The notes under the pieces are model-generated. The model saw only the letters and a list, made by a program, of their open reading frames with translations. It was not told the DNA's origin and searched no databases. A DNA stretch of 64,000 nucleotides from Micrococcus porci (GTDB taxonomy: Bacteria > Actinomycetota > Actinomycetes > Actinomycetales > Micrococcaceae), in assembly GCF_020097155.1 (NCBI RefSeq), contig NZ_CP083691.1:2232001-2296000 (forward strand). The letters are read 5' to 3'. Below are positions 33,886 to 43,078 of this stretch, piece by piece. How positions within the stretch are numbered: the first letter of the stretch is position 1; every line of letters starts with the position of its first letter. A program made the position numbers and the translations under genes.

Positions 33886-34098
33886 TCACCGCGTGGGCGG
33901 CACGTCCCTCCCGAGTCGGCGCTCGGCGGGGATCTCGTGCAGGTCGCAGACGGCCCGCCAGACGTCCTTGGGATCGGCGCCCGCGGCGAGCGCCTCGGAC
34001 GCCGTCGCGTCGAAGCCGGGCAGGTGGAGGGAGTCGGCCACCAGTCCGGCCCGGGCGGGGCCGAACTCGTCCTCCATGAGGCGCTGGAACTCGGTCAT
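33886..34098 (-). CDS. DUF3046 domain protein
   Basis: A 70-residue protein of the DUF3046 family, found in actinobacteria next to recA/recX and of unknown function. MTEFQRLMEDEFG at the start and the C-terminal PKDVWRAVCDLHEIPAERRLGRD segment are the family signature. ATG 34098 lies 1 nt past a GC-rich hairpin and lacks a Shine-Dalgarno sequence; a GTG two codons upstream is the alternative. The synteny clgR-DUF3046-recA-recX supports the call. Confidence 0.85.
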   Translation of the reverse strand: MTEFQRLMEDEFGPARAGLVADSLHLPGFDATASEALAAGADPKDVWRAVCDLHEIPAERRLGRDVPPTR

Positions 34099-34099
34099 G

Positions 34100-34135
34100 C
34101 GCACGCCGCGGCCCCCCGGGGAGCCGCGGCGTGCG
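34100..34135 (-). terminator. GC-rich hairpin between clgR and DUF3046
   Basis: A 13-bp perfect stem (34100-34112 with 34123-34135) with a 10-nt loop lies 15 bp after the clgR stop and abuts the DUF3046 start. It could terminate the clgR transcript or occlude the ribosome at the DUF3046 start. No U-run follows. Confidence 0.6.
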
Positions 34136-34150
34136 GGGCGCGGGCGGCGC

Positions 34151-34465
34151 TCAGCGGACCGCGAGGGGTGCGACGTCGGCGGCGCCGTCCTCGGCCATGT
34201 CGGCGGGGACGGTGTCCGGGACCACCACGCCCTCCTGCTCGGCGAGGCGGTCGGAGACCTCGCGCAGCAGGAAGGACAGCGGGATCTGCAGGGCGTCGCA
34301 GATGGAGGCCAGCAGCTCGGACGACGCCTCCTTCTGGCCGCGCTCGACCTCGGACAGGTAGCCGAGGGACACACGGGCGTCATGGGAGACCTCGCGCAGG
34401 GTGCGGCCCTGGCGCTGGCGGACGTCGCGGAGGACGTCGCCGATCTCATGACGGAGGATGGGCAT
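34151..34465 (-). CDS. clgR: XRE-family regulator ClgR
   Basis: ClgR activates clp protease and stress genes in actinobacteria. The 104-residue protein has the XRE helix-turn-helix ([48 protein letters not shown], about 10-57), close to ClgR homologues, followed by an acidic C-terminal tail. ATG 34465 is chosen because the product then begins [17 protein letters not shown] as in homologues and AAGGAG lies upstream; a longer start at 34561 is less likely. The C-terminal LAVR is reminiscent of the hydrophobic degron by which Clp removes ClgR. Neighbours cinA-pgsA-ftsK are the usual ClgR context. Confidence 0.85.
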   Translation of the reverse strand: MPILRHEIGDVLRDVRQRQGRTLREVSHDARVSLGYLSEVERGQKEASSELLASICDALQIPLSFLLREVSDRLAEQEGVVVPDTVPADMAEDGAADVAPLAVR

Positions 34466-34640
34466 GCTGCGCTCCTTGAGCTCAGGGGTGGGCTGGGACG
34501 GGCGCGGCTGGCTGTCCACCCAGCGGGTGATGCCGTGCGCCTGGACGGGGTGTCGCATCATGTGTACTGACCGCTCCTGGGATTGTCCTGGGGGCGAGCC
34601 GGGCGAGACCCGTCCCGCACCCCCGATGATCTTGACCTGT

Positions 34641-35282
34641 TCAGGACAACGCGGGCGCCTCGTCGGGCATTCCCCGACCAGTCGTCCCGAGTGCCGCCAG
34701 CAGATCGAGCACGGTCTCCACGGTCGCCGCGCGGATCTCCGCCCGGTTCCCCGGCAGCGTCAGCGCGAACGCCGCGGCGGCCACGCCCGCCTCGGATCCG
34801 CCCGATCCGGCCTCCCCGGGCGCCGCCTCGCCGGCCCCCGGCTCCCCGTCGAGACCCGCGAGCGCCGGCGCCAGCTCGGCGGGCACCGCGACGCCCACGA
34901 AGACCGTGCCGACCGGCTTCCCCTGGTGGGGCTCCGGTCCCGCCACGCCCGTCGTCGCCACGCCGACGTCGGCCCCGGCCGCCCGTCGGGCGCCGCACGC
35001 CATCTGCCGGGCGACCTCCGGGTCCACGGCGCCGCGGGCGGTCAGCAGCCCGGCGTCCACACCCAGCAGCCCCGCCTTGACGTGGTTCTGGTAGGCCACC
35101 ACGCCCCCCTGGAGGGCGGCGGAAGCGCCGGGCACGTCGGCCAGGCGGGCAGCGACGAGCCCCGCCGTGAGGGACTCGGCCGTGGCCACGGTGAGCCCCG
35201 CCGTCGTCAGCGCGCGGACGGCCGCCCGCGCCGGGTCCGCGGCCTCCCCCTCGGCCGCCACCGCCCCCACCCCCGTGCTCAT
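34641..35282 (-). CDS. cinA: CinA C-terminal-domain nicotinamide-nucleotide amidohydrolase
   Basis: A 213-residue single-domain CinA/PncC protein that deamidates NMN to nicotinate mononucleotide in pyridine nucleotide salvage. The [24 protein letters not shown] segment, [12 protein letters not shown] and [23 protein letters not shown] are typical of the amidase domain; the N-terminal MoCF domain of full-length CinA is absent. ATG 35282 overlaps the pgsA stop (ATGA). An Ala/Gly/Glu-rich insert (about 130-170) lengthens the protein. Relation to competence is historic and not implied. Confidence 0.9.
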   Translation of the reverse strand: MSTGVGAVAAEGEAADPARAAVRALTTAGLTVATAESLTAGLVAARLADVPGASAALQGGVVAYQNHVKAGLLGVDAGLLTARGAVDPEVARQMACGARRAAGADVGVATTGVAGPEPHQGKPVGTVFVGVAVPAELAPALAGLDGEPGAGEAAPGEAGSGGSEAGVAAAAFALTLPGNRAEIRAATVETVLDLLAALGTTGRGMPDEAPALS

Positions 35283-35893
35283 CGGCGAGCCTCCGGATGG
35301 GAGGCCAGCCAGTCGGCGCGCAGGCGCACGGCGTCGCGGACGTACTCGACGCCGGTCACCACGGTCAGCGCCAGCGCCGCGCCGATGACGGTCCAGCCCA
35401 GCCAGGGCCACCAGCCGCCCAGCACCGGCGCCAGCGGCATGAGCAGCAGCCCGATGCCCACGGCCTGCAGGACGGTCTTGAGCTTGCCGCCGCGCCCCGC
35501 GGGCATGACGCCGTAGCGGATCACCACGAAGCGCATGGCGGTGATGCCCCATTCGCGCACGAGGATCACGATCACCACCCACCACCACAGCTCGCCCAGC
35601 AGCGCGAACAGCACGAGGGCGGAGCCGGTGAGCAGCTTGTCCGCGATGGGGTCGGCGATCTTGCCGAAGTCCGTGATCAGGCCACGGGACCGGGCGATGT
35701 CCCCGTCCAGCTTGTCCGTGTACATGGCCGCGGCGAACAGCGCGACGGCGATCCACCGGGCGGTCAGGGAGTCCTGCCCCCAGGGGCCGCCGGCCCACAC
35801 CGCCCACACGAAGAAGGGCACCATGAGGATTCGCACCGTGGTGAGGATGTTGGGCAGGTTCCAGGCGGAGACGCGCTCCGGCTGGGCGTTCAT
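35279..35893 (-). CDS. pgsA: CDP-diacylglycerol--glycerol-3-phosphate 3-phosphatidyltransferase
   Basis: PgsA makes phosphatidylglycerophosphate, the precursor of phosphatidylglycerol and cardiolipin, in the cytoplasmic membrane. The 204-residue protein has about six helices and the CDP-alcohol phosphotransferase signature [12 protein letters not shown] followed by [12 protein letters not shown], with the three Asp. ATG 35893 overlaps the ftsK stop (ATGA); a GTG at 35911 would add six residues but lacks that junction. Conserved order ftsK-pgsA-cinA-clgR supports the assignment. Confidence 0.93.
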   Translation of the reverse strand: MNAQPERVSAWNLPNILTTVRILMVPFFVWAVWAGGPWGQDSLTARWIAVALFAAAMYTDKLDGDIARSRGLITDFGKIADPIADKLLTGSALVLFALLGELWWWVVIVILVREWGITAMRFVVIRYGVMPAGRGGKLKTVLQAVGIGLLLMPLAPVLGGWWPWLGWTVIGAALALTVVTGVEYVRDAVRLRADWLASHPEARR

Positions 35894-38800
35894 CGACCCG
35901 TGAGCTGCCACGCGTCCTCCGATCCCTCGTCGTCGTCCTCACCGTCCCAGCTCGTCGCGGCGGGGCGGGAGTCCAGGTCGTCGCCGACCAGGTCCGCGGA
36001 GGCCCACCGGTCGGGGGCCGCCTCCGTCGCCGCGGCCGGGGCCGGTGCCGGCGCCGCGGCGGAAGCCGGAGCGGCCGGCCGCGACGGCGGGGTGTCGCCG
36101 TTGATCGTCGCGAGCACGTCCGCCAGGTCGTCCGGCTTCACCAGCACGTCGCGCGCCTTGGAGCCCTCCGAGGGGCCGACGACGCCGCGGGACTCCATGA
36201 GGTCCATGAGCCGGCCGGCCTTGGCGAAGCCCACGCGCAGCTTGCGCTGGAGCATGGACGTCGAGCCGAACTGGGTGGTCACCACCAGCTCGACGGCCTG
36301 CAGCAGGAGGTCCAGATCGTCGCCGATGTCCTCGTCGATGACCTTCTCGGACTTCTCCGGCACCACGTCCTCGCGGTACTGGACCTGCATCTGCGCCTTG
36401 ACGTGCTCCACGACGGCGTGGATCTCGGACTCGTTCACCCACGCGCCCTGCACGCGCATGGGCTTGGACTTGCCCATGGGCAGGAACAGGGCGTCGCCCT
36501 GGCCGAGCAGCTTCTCCGCACCCGGCTGGTCCAGCACCACGCGGGAGTCCGTGACGGACGACGTCGCGAACGCCATGCGGGAGGGAACGTTGGCCTTGAT
36601 GAGGCCGGTGACCACGTCCACGGACGGGCGCTGCGTGGCGAGCACGAGGTGGATGCCGGCGGCGCGCGCCAACTGGGTGATGCGCACGATCGCGTCCTCG
36701 ACGTCGCGCGGGGCCACCATCATCAGGTCCGCGAGTTCGTCCACGATGACCAGCAGGTACGGGTAGGGGCGCAGCACGCGCTTCGAGTCCGGGGGGAGCT
36801 TGACCTCGCCGGCGCGCACCGCGCGGTTGAAGTCGTCGACGTGCTTGAAGCCGAATGCCGCGAGGTCGTCGTACCGGGTGTCCATCTCCTTCACCACCCA
36901 CTGGAGGGCCTCGGCGGCCTTCTTGGGGCTGGTGATGATCGGCGTGACCAGGTGCGGGACGCCCTCGTAGGCCGTGAGCTCCACGCGCTTGGGGTCCACC
37001 ATCACCATGCGGACCTCGTCCGGGGTCGAGCGCATGAGGATGGAGACGATCATCGAGTTCACGAAGGACGACTTGCCCGCGCCGGTGGCGCCGGCCACGA
37101 GCATGTGCGGCATCTTCGCCAGGTTCGCGACGACGTAGCCGCCCTCGACGTCCTTGCCGACGCCCATGATCATCGGGTGGTCGTTGCGCTGGGCGGCCTG
37201 CGAGCGCAGGACGTCGCCGAGGGCCACGACCTCCTTGTCCGTGTTGGGGATCTCGATGCCGATGGCGCGCTTGCCCGGGATGGGGCTGAGGATGCGCACC
37301 TCGGAGGAGGCCACGGCATAGGCGATGTTCTTCTCGAGCGCGGTGACCTTCTCCACCTTGGTGCCGGGGGCCACCTCGACCTCGTAGCGGGTCACCGTCG
37401 GGCCGCGGGAGAACCCGGTCACCTGGGCGTCCACCTTGAACTCGGTGAACGTGGTGGTCAGGGCCTGCACCACGCGGTCGTTGGACTCGGTGCGCTCCTT
37501 CGGCTGAGGACCGGCCGGGAGCAGCGCGGACTGCGGCAGCTCGTAGGGGTGCCCGCCGTCCTGCGGGGGGCGGGACGGCCGGGCCGGCTCGGGCGTGACC
37601 TCCGGCACCGGCTCGGGGCGGCTGACCGAGGGGACGACGGCGGCCGGGGCCGGCGCGGGGGCGGAGGCGGCCGCCGTGGGCAGGACCAGGGTCTCGTGCT
37701 CGTCCCACGCCTCGTCGTCGTGCTCCTCGGCCTTCTCGGCCTCCTCGACGGTGGCCTCACGCTGGCTGCGGGCGTGCTCCCGCACCTGCTCGAGCGCGCG
37801 GTCCGCGGCGGTGGGGCGCTTCACGCCGGCCGGGGGGACCACCTCGAGCGCGCCCGTGTCGGCGTCGTCGGCGCGGTCGAGGTCGTCGGCGGAGTCCTCA
37901 TCCACCCAGGGGTCGAAGTCGTCGTCCGCCGGCGGGGCGGACCGGCGTCCGCGGGGCGCCTCGGCGTCGAACACCTCGGTGGCGGCGGCTCGGCGGGGCG
38001 CGGCGTTCCGGCGCCGGGCGGGGCGGGCGGGCTCGACGGCGGCGGCCGGGGCCTCGTCGGCGGCGTGGGAGCCGGAGGCCGCGCGGGAGGCGGCGGGGGC
38101 CTCCTCCACGACGGCGGACTCGTAGGCCCGCGGTGCGGAGACGCGTCCGGCGGGGGCCGGCTCCTCGTGGCCCCGGCCGAACAGCCGGGCCAGCAGGCCC
38201 GGACGCCGGGCCGGTGCGGGCGCGGCCGAGGAGCCGTGCGCGTCGAGGTAGGACTGGTCGTGGTCGGGGTGTGTGCGGCCACCGGGGCGGTCGTCCCCGA
38301 ACAGGTCCGCCGTGGTCTGCTCGCCCCGGTGCTCCCCCGCCTCCCGGCGGTCGGCGCGCTCGGCGCGGCGCTGCTCCCGGCGGGCCTCGGCGTCCTCCGC
38401 GTCCTGCCCGGTGAGCCAGGCGTAGGCCCCGCGCAGGCGGGACCCGATCGAGCCCAGCGGGGTCGCGGTGATCACCAGGAGGGAGAACACCGCCAGGGCG
38501 ACCATGAGCGCCCACACGGGGACGGCGGTCAGCAGGGAGGCCAGGGGGACCGTGGCCAGGTAGCCCACGATGCCGCCGGCGTGCAGGACGTCGGCGAAGG
38601 ACTCCGCGGCGGAGGGCAGCCCTCCCACGAGGTGCGCGATGCCGCTGCCGGCCACCGTGGCCAGCAGCAGGCCGATGACGATGCGCCCGTTCGCGCGGTG
38701 GTCGAGGGGGTGGCGGAAGCACCGCACCGCCACCACGCCCAGCACGACCGGCAGCAGGAAGGCGAACCAGCCGACCGTGCCGCCCACCACGTCGTGCACG

Positions 38801-39129
38801 ACGCCGCCGACCGCGGTCTCCCGCAGCCCCCACCACTCGACGGCCGCGACCAGGAGCGCGACGAGCACGAGCAGCAGCCCGGTCCCGTCCCGGCGGTCGT
38901 CACGCGCGATGCGCACGTCCGGGCCCGCCTTGCGCACGGCGGCGCCCACCGGGGTGGCCAGGGCCATCCAGCCGGTGCGGACGGCGCGCGCGAACGCGGG
39001 CTGTCGGTCGAGGTCGGGGGAGGCGGCGGACGCGCCCTTCCCGGAGGAGCCCTTCGCAGGCCGGGACGAGCCGGAGCGGGACTTGGCCGAGGAGGACGAC
39101 GACCGCGCGGGGGAAGTACGGGTCGCCAT
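35890..39129 (-). CDS. ftsK: DNA translocase FtsK
   Basis: FtsK pumps DNA at the septum during chromosome segregation and dif resolution. The 1079-residue protein has an N-terminal region with four membrane helices (about 70-210), a long Ala/Glu/Pro-rich linker (230-560), the motor with Walker [36 protein letters not shown] and [12 protein letters not shown], and a C-terminal gamma winged helix (QLVVTT-like stretch and [15 protein letters not shown]). ATG 39129 is chosen because TACCGT ends 7 nt upstream; a GTG at 39138 lies within the promoter. It follows dapA directly; the rnj gene usual at this site in actinobacteria is absent. Confidence 0.95.
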   Translation of the reverse strand: MATRTSPARSSSSSAKSRSGSSRPAKGSSGKGASAASPDLDRQPAFARAVRTGWMALATPVGAAVRKAGPDVRIARDDRRDGTGLLLVLVALLVAAVEWWGLRETAVGGVVHDVVGGTVGWFAFLLPVVLGVVAVRCFRHPLDHRANGRIVIGLLLATVAGSGIAHLVGGLPSAAESFADVLHAGGIVGYLATVPLASLLTAVPVWALMVALAVFSLLVITATPLGSIGSRLRGAYAWLTGQDAEDAEARREQRRAERADRREAGEHRGEQTTADLFGDDRPGGRTHPDHDQSYLDAHGSSAAPAPARRPGLLARLFGRGHEEPAPAGRVSAPRAYESAVVEEAPAASRAASGSHAADEAPAAAVEPARPARRRNAAPRRAAATEVFDAEAPRGRRSAPPADDDFDPWVDEDSADDLDRADDADTGALEVVPPAGVKRPTAADRALEQVREHARSQREATVEEAEKAEEHDDEAWDEHETLVLPTAAASAPAPAPAAVVPSVSRPEPVPEVTPEPARPSRPPQDGGHPYELPQSALLPAGPQPKERTESNDRVVQALTTTFTEFKVDAQVTGFSRGPTVTRYEVEVAPGTKVEKVTALEKNIAYAVASSEVRILSPIPGKRAIGIEIPNTDKEVVALGDVLRSQAAQRNDHPMIMGVGKDVEGGYVVANLAKMPHMLVAGATGAGKSSFVNSMIVSILMRSTPDEVRMVMVDPKRVELTAYEGVPHLVTPIITSPKKAAEALQWVVKEMDTRYDDLAAFGFKHVDDFNRAVRAGEVKLPPDSKRVLRPYPYLLVIVDELADLMMVAPRDVEDAIVRITQLARAAGIHLVLATQRPSVDVVTGLIKANVPSRMAFATSSVTDSRVVLDQPGAEKLLGQGDALFLPMGKSKPMRVQGAWVNESEIHAVVEHVKAQMQVQYREDVVPEKSEKVIDEDIGDDLDLLLQAVELVVTTQFGSTSMLQRKLRVGFAKAGRLMDLMESRGVVGPSEGSKARDVLVKPDDLADVLATINGDTPPSRPAAPASAAAPAPAPAAATEAAPDRWASADLVGDDLDSRPAATSWDGEDDDEGSEDAWQLTGR

Positions 39130-39136
39130 GGGCTCC

Positions 39137-39142
39137 ACGGTA
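39137..39142 (-). promoter_or_regulatory. -10 box TACCGT for leaderless ftsK
   Basis: TACCGT ends 7 nt before ATG 39129; there is no Shine-Dalgarno sequence. It decides between the two candidate starts. Confidence 0.45.
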
Positions 39143-39209
39143 TCCCGCCGCGGGCGGGCCGGGCACCTCGGAGCGGGTCTGCCGCGCCCCGCGCGGGGCG
39201 CTCAGGCCG

Positions 39210-40127
39210 TCAGAACGAGATGCCGGCCTCGGCCAGGTCCGCGCGGATCGCGGCGAGCTCGGCGTCGTCGGCCGCCACGAGCGGGAGGCGGACCGCGGCG
39301 GTGGGGATGATCCCCTGCCCGGCCAGCACGGTCTTGGCCGCCACGGCGCCCTGGACGTGGGACATGATGCCGCGCTGCACCGGGTCCAGCGCGAAGTGCG
39401 CGTCACGGGCCGCCCGGAGGTCGCCCGCGTGGACGGCGTCCACGAGGGCACGGTAGCCGGGCACCGCCACGTGGGCCGCCACGGAGACCACGCCGACGGC
39501 GCCCATCGCCATCAGCGGCAGGGTGGCGCCGTCGTCGCCGGAGTACACGTGCAAGTCCGTGTGTGCGAGCACGGTGGTGGTGGACTGCAGGTCGCCCTTG
39601 GCATCCTTGAGGGCCGTGATGTTCGGGTGCGCCGCCAGGGCGACGAGGGTCTCCGGCTGGATCGGCATCACGGAGCGGCCGGGGATGTCGTAGAGCATGA
39701 TCGGCAGGTCGACGCCGTCGGCGATGGTCTCGAAGTGCCGCCGGATGCCCGCCTGGTTCGGCTTGTTGTAGTACGGGGTGACCAGCAGCAGGCCGTGGAC
39801 GCCGATCTCCGCCGCGCGGCGGGACAGCTCCAGCGAGTGGTGCGTGTCGTTGGTGCCGGTGCCCGCGATGACCCGGGCCCGCTCCCCCACGGCCTCGACC
39901 ACGGTGCGGAACATGGCCAGGTTCTCCTCGTCCGTCAGCGTGGAGGTCTCGCCGGTGGTGCCGGTGATCACGAGGGCGTCAGCGCCCTGGTCCACCAGGT
40001 GCGTCGCCAGCACGGCGGCGGCCTGCAGGTCGACGGCGCCGTCCTGGTCCATGGGCGTGACCATGGCCGGGACCACGGTCCCGAAGGGGAGCTCGGAGGG
40101 GTTCACGGTGCGTCGCGCGTCGGTCAT
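39210..40127 (-). CDS. dapA: 4-hydroxy-tetrahydrodipicolinate synthase
   Basis: DapA condenses pyruvate with aspartate semialdehyde, the committed step of the lysine/DAP pathway. The 305-residue TIM-barrel enzyme shows GTTGETSTL (pyruvate-binding), Tyr146 in LYDIPGR, the Schiff-base Lys174 in ALKDAKGD and YSGDDGATLP. ATG 40127 lacks a ribosome binding site but TAGGGT ends 7 nt upstream, pointing to a leaderless mRNA. Feedback by lysine cannot be judged from sequence. dapB lies 500 bp upstream, separated by a TPR-like gene. Confidence 0.95.
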   Translation of the reverse strand: MTDARRTVNPSELPFGTVVPAMVTPMDQDGAVDLQAAAVLATHLVDQGADALVITGTTGETSTLTDEENLAMFRTVVEAVGERARVIAGTGTNDTHHSLELSRRAAEIGVHGLLLVTPYYNKPNQAGIRRHFETIADGVDLPIMLYDIPGRSVMPIQPETLVALAAHPNITALKDAKGDLQSTTTVLAHTDLHVYSGDDGATLPLMAMGAVGVVSVAAHVAVPGYRALVDAVHAGDLRAARDAHFALDPVQRGIMSHVQGAVAAKTVLAGQGIIPTAAVRLPLVAADDAELAAIRADLAEAGISF

Positions 40128-40134
40128 GCGGCAC

Positions 40135-40140
40135 ACCCTA
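40135..40140 (-). promoter_or_regulatory. -10 box TAGGGT for leaderless dapA
   Basis: TAGGGT ends 7 nt before ATG 40127. Confidence 0.55.
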
Positions 40141-40644
40141 CCCGCGCCGGGACGCGAGGCTGATCGCCTGACGCGCGGCCTCGCGGGCGCGACGCCGGTC
40201 CCCGGCCGCGTCGTAGGCGAGGGAGAGCCGGTAGCGGGCGCGCCAGTCCTCCGGTGCGGCGCGCACCTCGTCGGCGGCATCCGCGAAGGCGGCGTCGGCG
40301 GCGTCCCGGTCGATGCGGCCGCCGGGTGAACGGGGCAGGTCGTCCGCCGGCAGGCCGCCCTCGGCCTCCAGGGTGCGGGCGAGGCGCTCGGTCTGCAGCC
40401 CGAAGAGCATCTCCCGGCCGAGCAGGCCCAGGCCCACCAGCACCACGAGGATCACGGCGACGCCGATCACCGCGGGGAGCACGCCGCCCGCCGCGATGAA
40501 CACGACGGCGGCACGCACGACGAAGAAGGCGAAGAACAGGGTCAGGGCCGCGACGAAGAGCACCCAGAGCTTGGCGCCGGTGGAGGAGCCGGCGCGCGGG
40601 GCCTGCTCGCGGTCGACCCCGGGGCGGGGATCAGTCGAGGCCAA
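40138..40644 (-). CDS. Membrane protein with TPR-like C-terminus
   Basis: A protein of about 168 residues with two membrane helices (about 26-48 and 52-74) and a charged C-terminal domain resembling a single TPR-like helix pair (WRARYRLSLAYDAAGDRRRAREAARQAI, about 135-162). Function unknown; genes of this kind often sit between dapB and dapA in actinobacteria. The start is uncertain: TTG 40644, overlapping dapB by 14 bp, is my choice because no ATG or GTG is available before the first helix. It ends 2 bp into the dapA promoter region. Confidence 0.65.
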   Translation of the reverse strand: MASTDPRPGVDREQAPRAGSSTGAKLWVLFVAALTLFFAFFVVRAAVVFIAAGGVLPAVIGVAVILVVLVGLGLLGREMLFGLQTERLARTLEAEGGLPADDLPRSPGGRIDRDAADAAFADAADEVRAAPEDWRARYRLSLAYDAAGDRRRAREAARQAISLASRRG

Positions 40645-41419
40645 GGACGGCGTCCAGTCCGTAGGTGAGACCGGGGCGCCCGGCGACCTCGCGCAGCGCG
40701 AGGACGACGCCGGGCATGTAGGCCTGACGGTCGAAGGCGTCGTGCCGCACGGTGAGCTGCTCGCCCGGGCCGCCGAGCAGGACCTCCTGGTGGGCCTCCA
40801 GACCCCGCAGCCGCACGGCGTGCACGTGCACCCCGTCCACGACGGCGCCGCGCGCCCCGTCGGGGTCGCGCTCCGTGGCGTCCGGGGAGGGGCCGACGCC
40901 GGCCTCCGCACGGGAGGCGGCGATCATCTCGGCCGTGCGCACCGCGGTGCCGGAGGGGGCGTCCAGCTTGGCCGGGTGGTGCAGCTCCACGACCTCCACG
41001 GACTCGAACCAGCGCGCCGCCCTGGCGGCGAACGCGGAGGCGAGCACGGAGCCCACGGAGAAGTTGGGGGCGATCAGCACGCCCACGCCCGGCCGGGCCG
41101 CGAGCCGCTCTTCGAGGGCCGCGCGGCGCTCGGCGCCCCAGCCCGAGGTGCCCACCACGACGTGCAGGCCGTGCTCCACCGCGAACGCCACGTTCTCCGG
41201 GGAGGCGTCCGGGACGGTGAGGTCCAGGACGTGGGTGGCGCCGGCGTCGAGCACGGCCTGCAGGGGGTCCCCGGAGCCGAGCTCCGCGACGAGCTCGAGG
41301 CCCTGCGCGGCGCGCACGGCGGGGACCGCGTGGCGGCCCATCTTGCCGGAGGCGCCCAGGATCGCCACGCGCGGCGTGGCGTCCCCGGGCACGGGGGTGC
41401 GGGGGGTGGTCTCGGTCAT
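40631..41419 (-). CDS. dapB: 4-hydroxy-tetrahydrodipicolinate reductase
   Basis: DapB reduces the DapA product to tetrahydrodipicolinate with NAD(P)H. The 262-residue enzyme has the nucleotide motif ILGASGKMGRHAV (about 20-32), GTSGW, APNFSVGSVL and the substrate signature ELHHPAKLDAPSGTA. The ATG at 41419 lacks a ribosome binding site but a TAGGGT box lies 6 nt upstream. The stop overlaps the TPR-like membrane-protein gene. The predicted length is normal. Confidence 0.95.
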   Translation of the reverse strand: MTETTPRTPVPGDATPRVAILGASGKMGRHAVPAVRAAQGLELVAELGSGDPLQAVLDAGATHVLDLTVPDASPENVAFAVEHGLHVVVGTSGWGAERRAALEERLAARPGVGVLIAPNFSVGSVLASAFAARAARWFESVEVVELHHPAKLDAPSGTAVRTAEMIAASRAEAGVGPSPDATERDPDGARGAVVDGVHVHAVRLRGLEAHQEVLLGGPGEQLTVRHDAFDRQAYMPGVVLALREVAGRPGLTYGLDAVLGLD

Positions 41420-41425
41420 GGCACC

Positions 41426-41431
41426 ACCCTA
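41426..41431 (-). promoter_or_regulatory. -10 box TAGGGT for leaderless dapB
   Basis: TAGGGT ends 6 nt before the dapB ATG at 41419, the same hexamer as before dapA. Confidence 0.55.
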
Positions 41432-41444
41432 CGCGCCGCCCCGG

Positions 41445-42959
41445 TCAGCGGACGGAGGAGCCGCCCGTCGCGTGCGGGTGCAGGTGCTCGGCGTGGGCGC
41501 GGTCCAGCTGCTTCTCCTGGGCGAGCCACTCGCGGTAGCCCGGGTCCTCGGCCATGAAGTCCCGGATCTGCGCCTCGGTCGCCACGAGCTTCGGGTCGTG
41601 CTTGAGGTACAGGCGGGTCTCGCGGGCGATCAGGCCGGACAGGATCAGCAGGCCCAGGAGGTTCGGGATGGCCATCAGGCCGTTCATGACGTCGGAGAAC
41701 GTCCAGGCCAGGTCCAGCTCGGTGGTGCAGCCGAAGAACACCACGAGGGAGAAGAGGACGCGGAACGGCATGATCAGCCTGGTGCCGAACAGGCGCTCCA
41801 CCTGGCGCTCGCCGTAGTAGGACCAGCCGAGGATCGTCGAGTAGGCGAACATGACGAGGCCGATGGTCACGATCCAGTGGCCCCAGTTCCCGGGCAGGCC
41901 GGTGGCGAAGGCGTCGCTGGTCATGGTGGCGGCCGTGGCCTTGCCCTCGGTCCACGTGCCGGTGGTGATGAGCACCAGGCCGGTGCAGGTGACCACGATG
42001 ATCGTGTCGATGAACGTCTGGGTCATGGAGACGAGGCCCTGGCGCACCGGGTGCGTGGTCTGCGCGGCGGCGGCGGCGATGGCCGCCGAGCCCATGCCGG
42101 ACTCGTTGGAGAAGATGCCGCGGGCCATGCCGTACTGGACGGCGACGATCATCGCGGAGCCGGTGAAGCCGCCCACGGCCGCCGAGCCGGTGAAGGCCTC
42201 GGTGAAGATGGTGGCGAAGGCAGAGGGGATGGCGGAGGCGTTCACGATGAGGATCCACAGGGCGCCGAGCACGTAGAACACGATCATGACCGGCACGAAC
42301 CCGGCGGTGACCTTGCCGATGGACTTGATGCCGCCCACGAGGACGACCATGGTCATGACGGCCAGCACCGCGCCGGTGATCCACGTGGGGACGCCGAAGG
42401 CCGAGTCCACGTTCACCGCGATCGAGTTGCCCTGCGTCATGTTGCCGATGCCGAAGCACGCCAGCAGCGCCGCCACGGAGAAGAACAGGGCGAGGCCCTT
42501 GCCCAGACCGCCCTTGATGCCGCGCTGGAGGTAGTACTGCGGGCCGCCGGACTTCTCCCCGGCGTCGTCGGTGGTGCGGAAGCGGACCGCCAGGAACGCC
42601 TCCGAGTACTTCGAGGCCATGCCGAGCACGCCCGTCACCCACATCCAGAACAGGGCGCCGGGCCCGCCCACGGCGATCGCGGTGGCCACGCCGACGATGT
42701 TGCCCGTGCCCACCGTCGCGGCCAGGGCGGTGGTGAGCGCCTGGAACTGCGAGATCTCGCCCTCGGCGTCCCCGTCGTCCTTGCGGCGCAGCAGGCCCAG
42801 GTGCAGGCCCGCGCCCAGGCGCAGGAACTGGACGAAGCCGAGGCGGATGGTCAAGTACAGGCCGGTGAGGAACAGCAGCGGGATGAGGACGAAGGGTCCC
42901 CAGATGATGCCGCTGAGCTCGCCGAGCCCGTCGGTGGCGGCGGTGACGAAGGCGTCCAT
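41445..42959 (-). CDS. Alanine/glycine:cation symporter (AGCS family)
   Basis: A 504-residue sodium- or proton-coupled amino acid symporter of the AGCS family (AlsT/DagA/CycA-like). About eleven hydrophobic helices are visible, with the family signature GVATAIAVGGPGALFWMWVTG near 105-125 and GSAAIAAAAAQTTHPVRQGLVSM. It probably imports alanine or glycine, possibly with D-alanine as substrate. The ATG follows CTGGAGCA. A TACCCT promoter and a CRP-like palindrome lie upstream, suggesting carbon- or nitrogen-state control. It sits between dapB and an M16 peptidase gene. Confidence 0.92.
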   Translation of the reverse strand: MDAFVTAATDGLGELSGIIWGPFVLIPLLFLTGLYLTIRLGFVQFLRLGAGLHLGLLRRKDDGDAEGEISQFQALTTALAATVGTGNIVGVATAIAVGGPGALFWMWVTGVLGMASKYSEAFLAVRFRTTDDAGEKSGGPQYYLQRGIKGGLGKGLALFFSVAALLACFGIGNMTQGNSIAVNVDSAFGVPTWITGAVLAVMTMVVLVGGIKSIGKVTAGFVPVMIVFYVLGALWILIVNASAIPSAFATIFTEAFTGSAAVGGFTGSAMIVAVQYGMARGIFSNESGMGSAAIAAAAAQTTHPVRQGLVSMTQTFIDTIIVVTCTGLVLITTGTWTEGKATAATMTSDAFATGLPGNWGHWIVTIGLVMFAYSTILGWSYYGERQVERLFGTRLIMPFRVLFSLVVFFGCTTELDLAWTFSDVMNGLMAIPNLLGLLILSGLIARETRLYLKHDPKLVATEAQIRDFMAEDPGYREWLAQEKQLDRAHAEHLHPHATGGSSVR

Positions 42960-43022
42960 GGGTGCTCCAGTGCGAGGGGGTGCGAGTGCGGCCCGCCACT
43001 CCGCGAGGGACGGAACTCACTC

Positions 43023-43028
43023 AGGGTA
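43023..43028 (-). promoter_or_regulatory. -10 box of the symporter gene
   Basis: TACCCT on the minus strand gives a leader of about 57 nt before the symporter ATG. Confidence 0.4.
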
Positions 43029-43055
43029 CCGACCGCCCTGGACCGCCATGTCGTG

Positions 43056-43071
43056 TGTCACACCCGTGACA
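43056..43071. promoter_or_regulatory. CRP/GlxR-like palindrome upstream of the symporter
   Basis: TGTCACACCCGTGACA is a perfect 6-bp inverted repeat with a 4-bp centre, similar to CRP-family sites (TGTGA-N6-TCACA) but with a C at the fourth position. It is centred about 47 bp upstream of the likely transcript start, a position compatible with activation. Confidence 0.45.
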
Positions 43072-43078
43072 GGGCCCC

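Noticed and set aside
34583..34649. TTGTCCTG/CAGGACAA inverted repeat upstream of clgR
   Set aside because: The 8-bp arms are 51 bp apart and one overlaps the cinA stop; it fits neither a hairpin nor a known ClgR operator, so it may be chance.
36403..39456. Long plus-strand open frame opposite ftsK
   Set aside because: Same GC-driven shadow effect; the minus-strand FtsK motifs are unmistakable.
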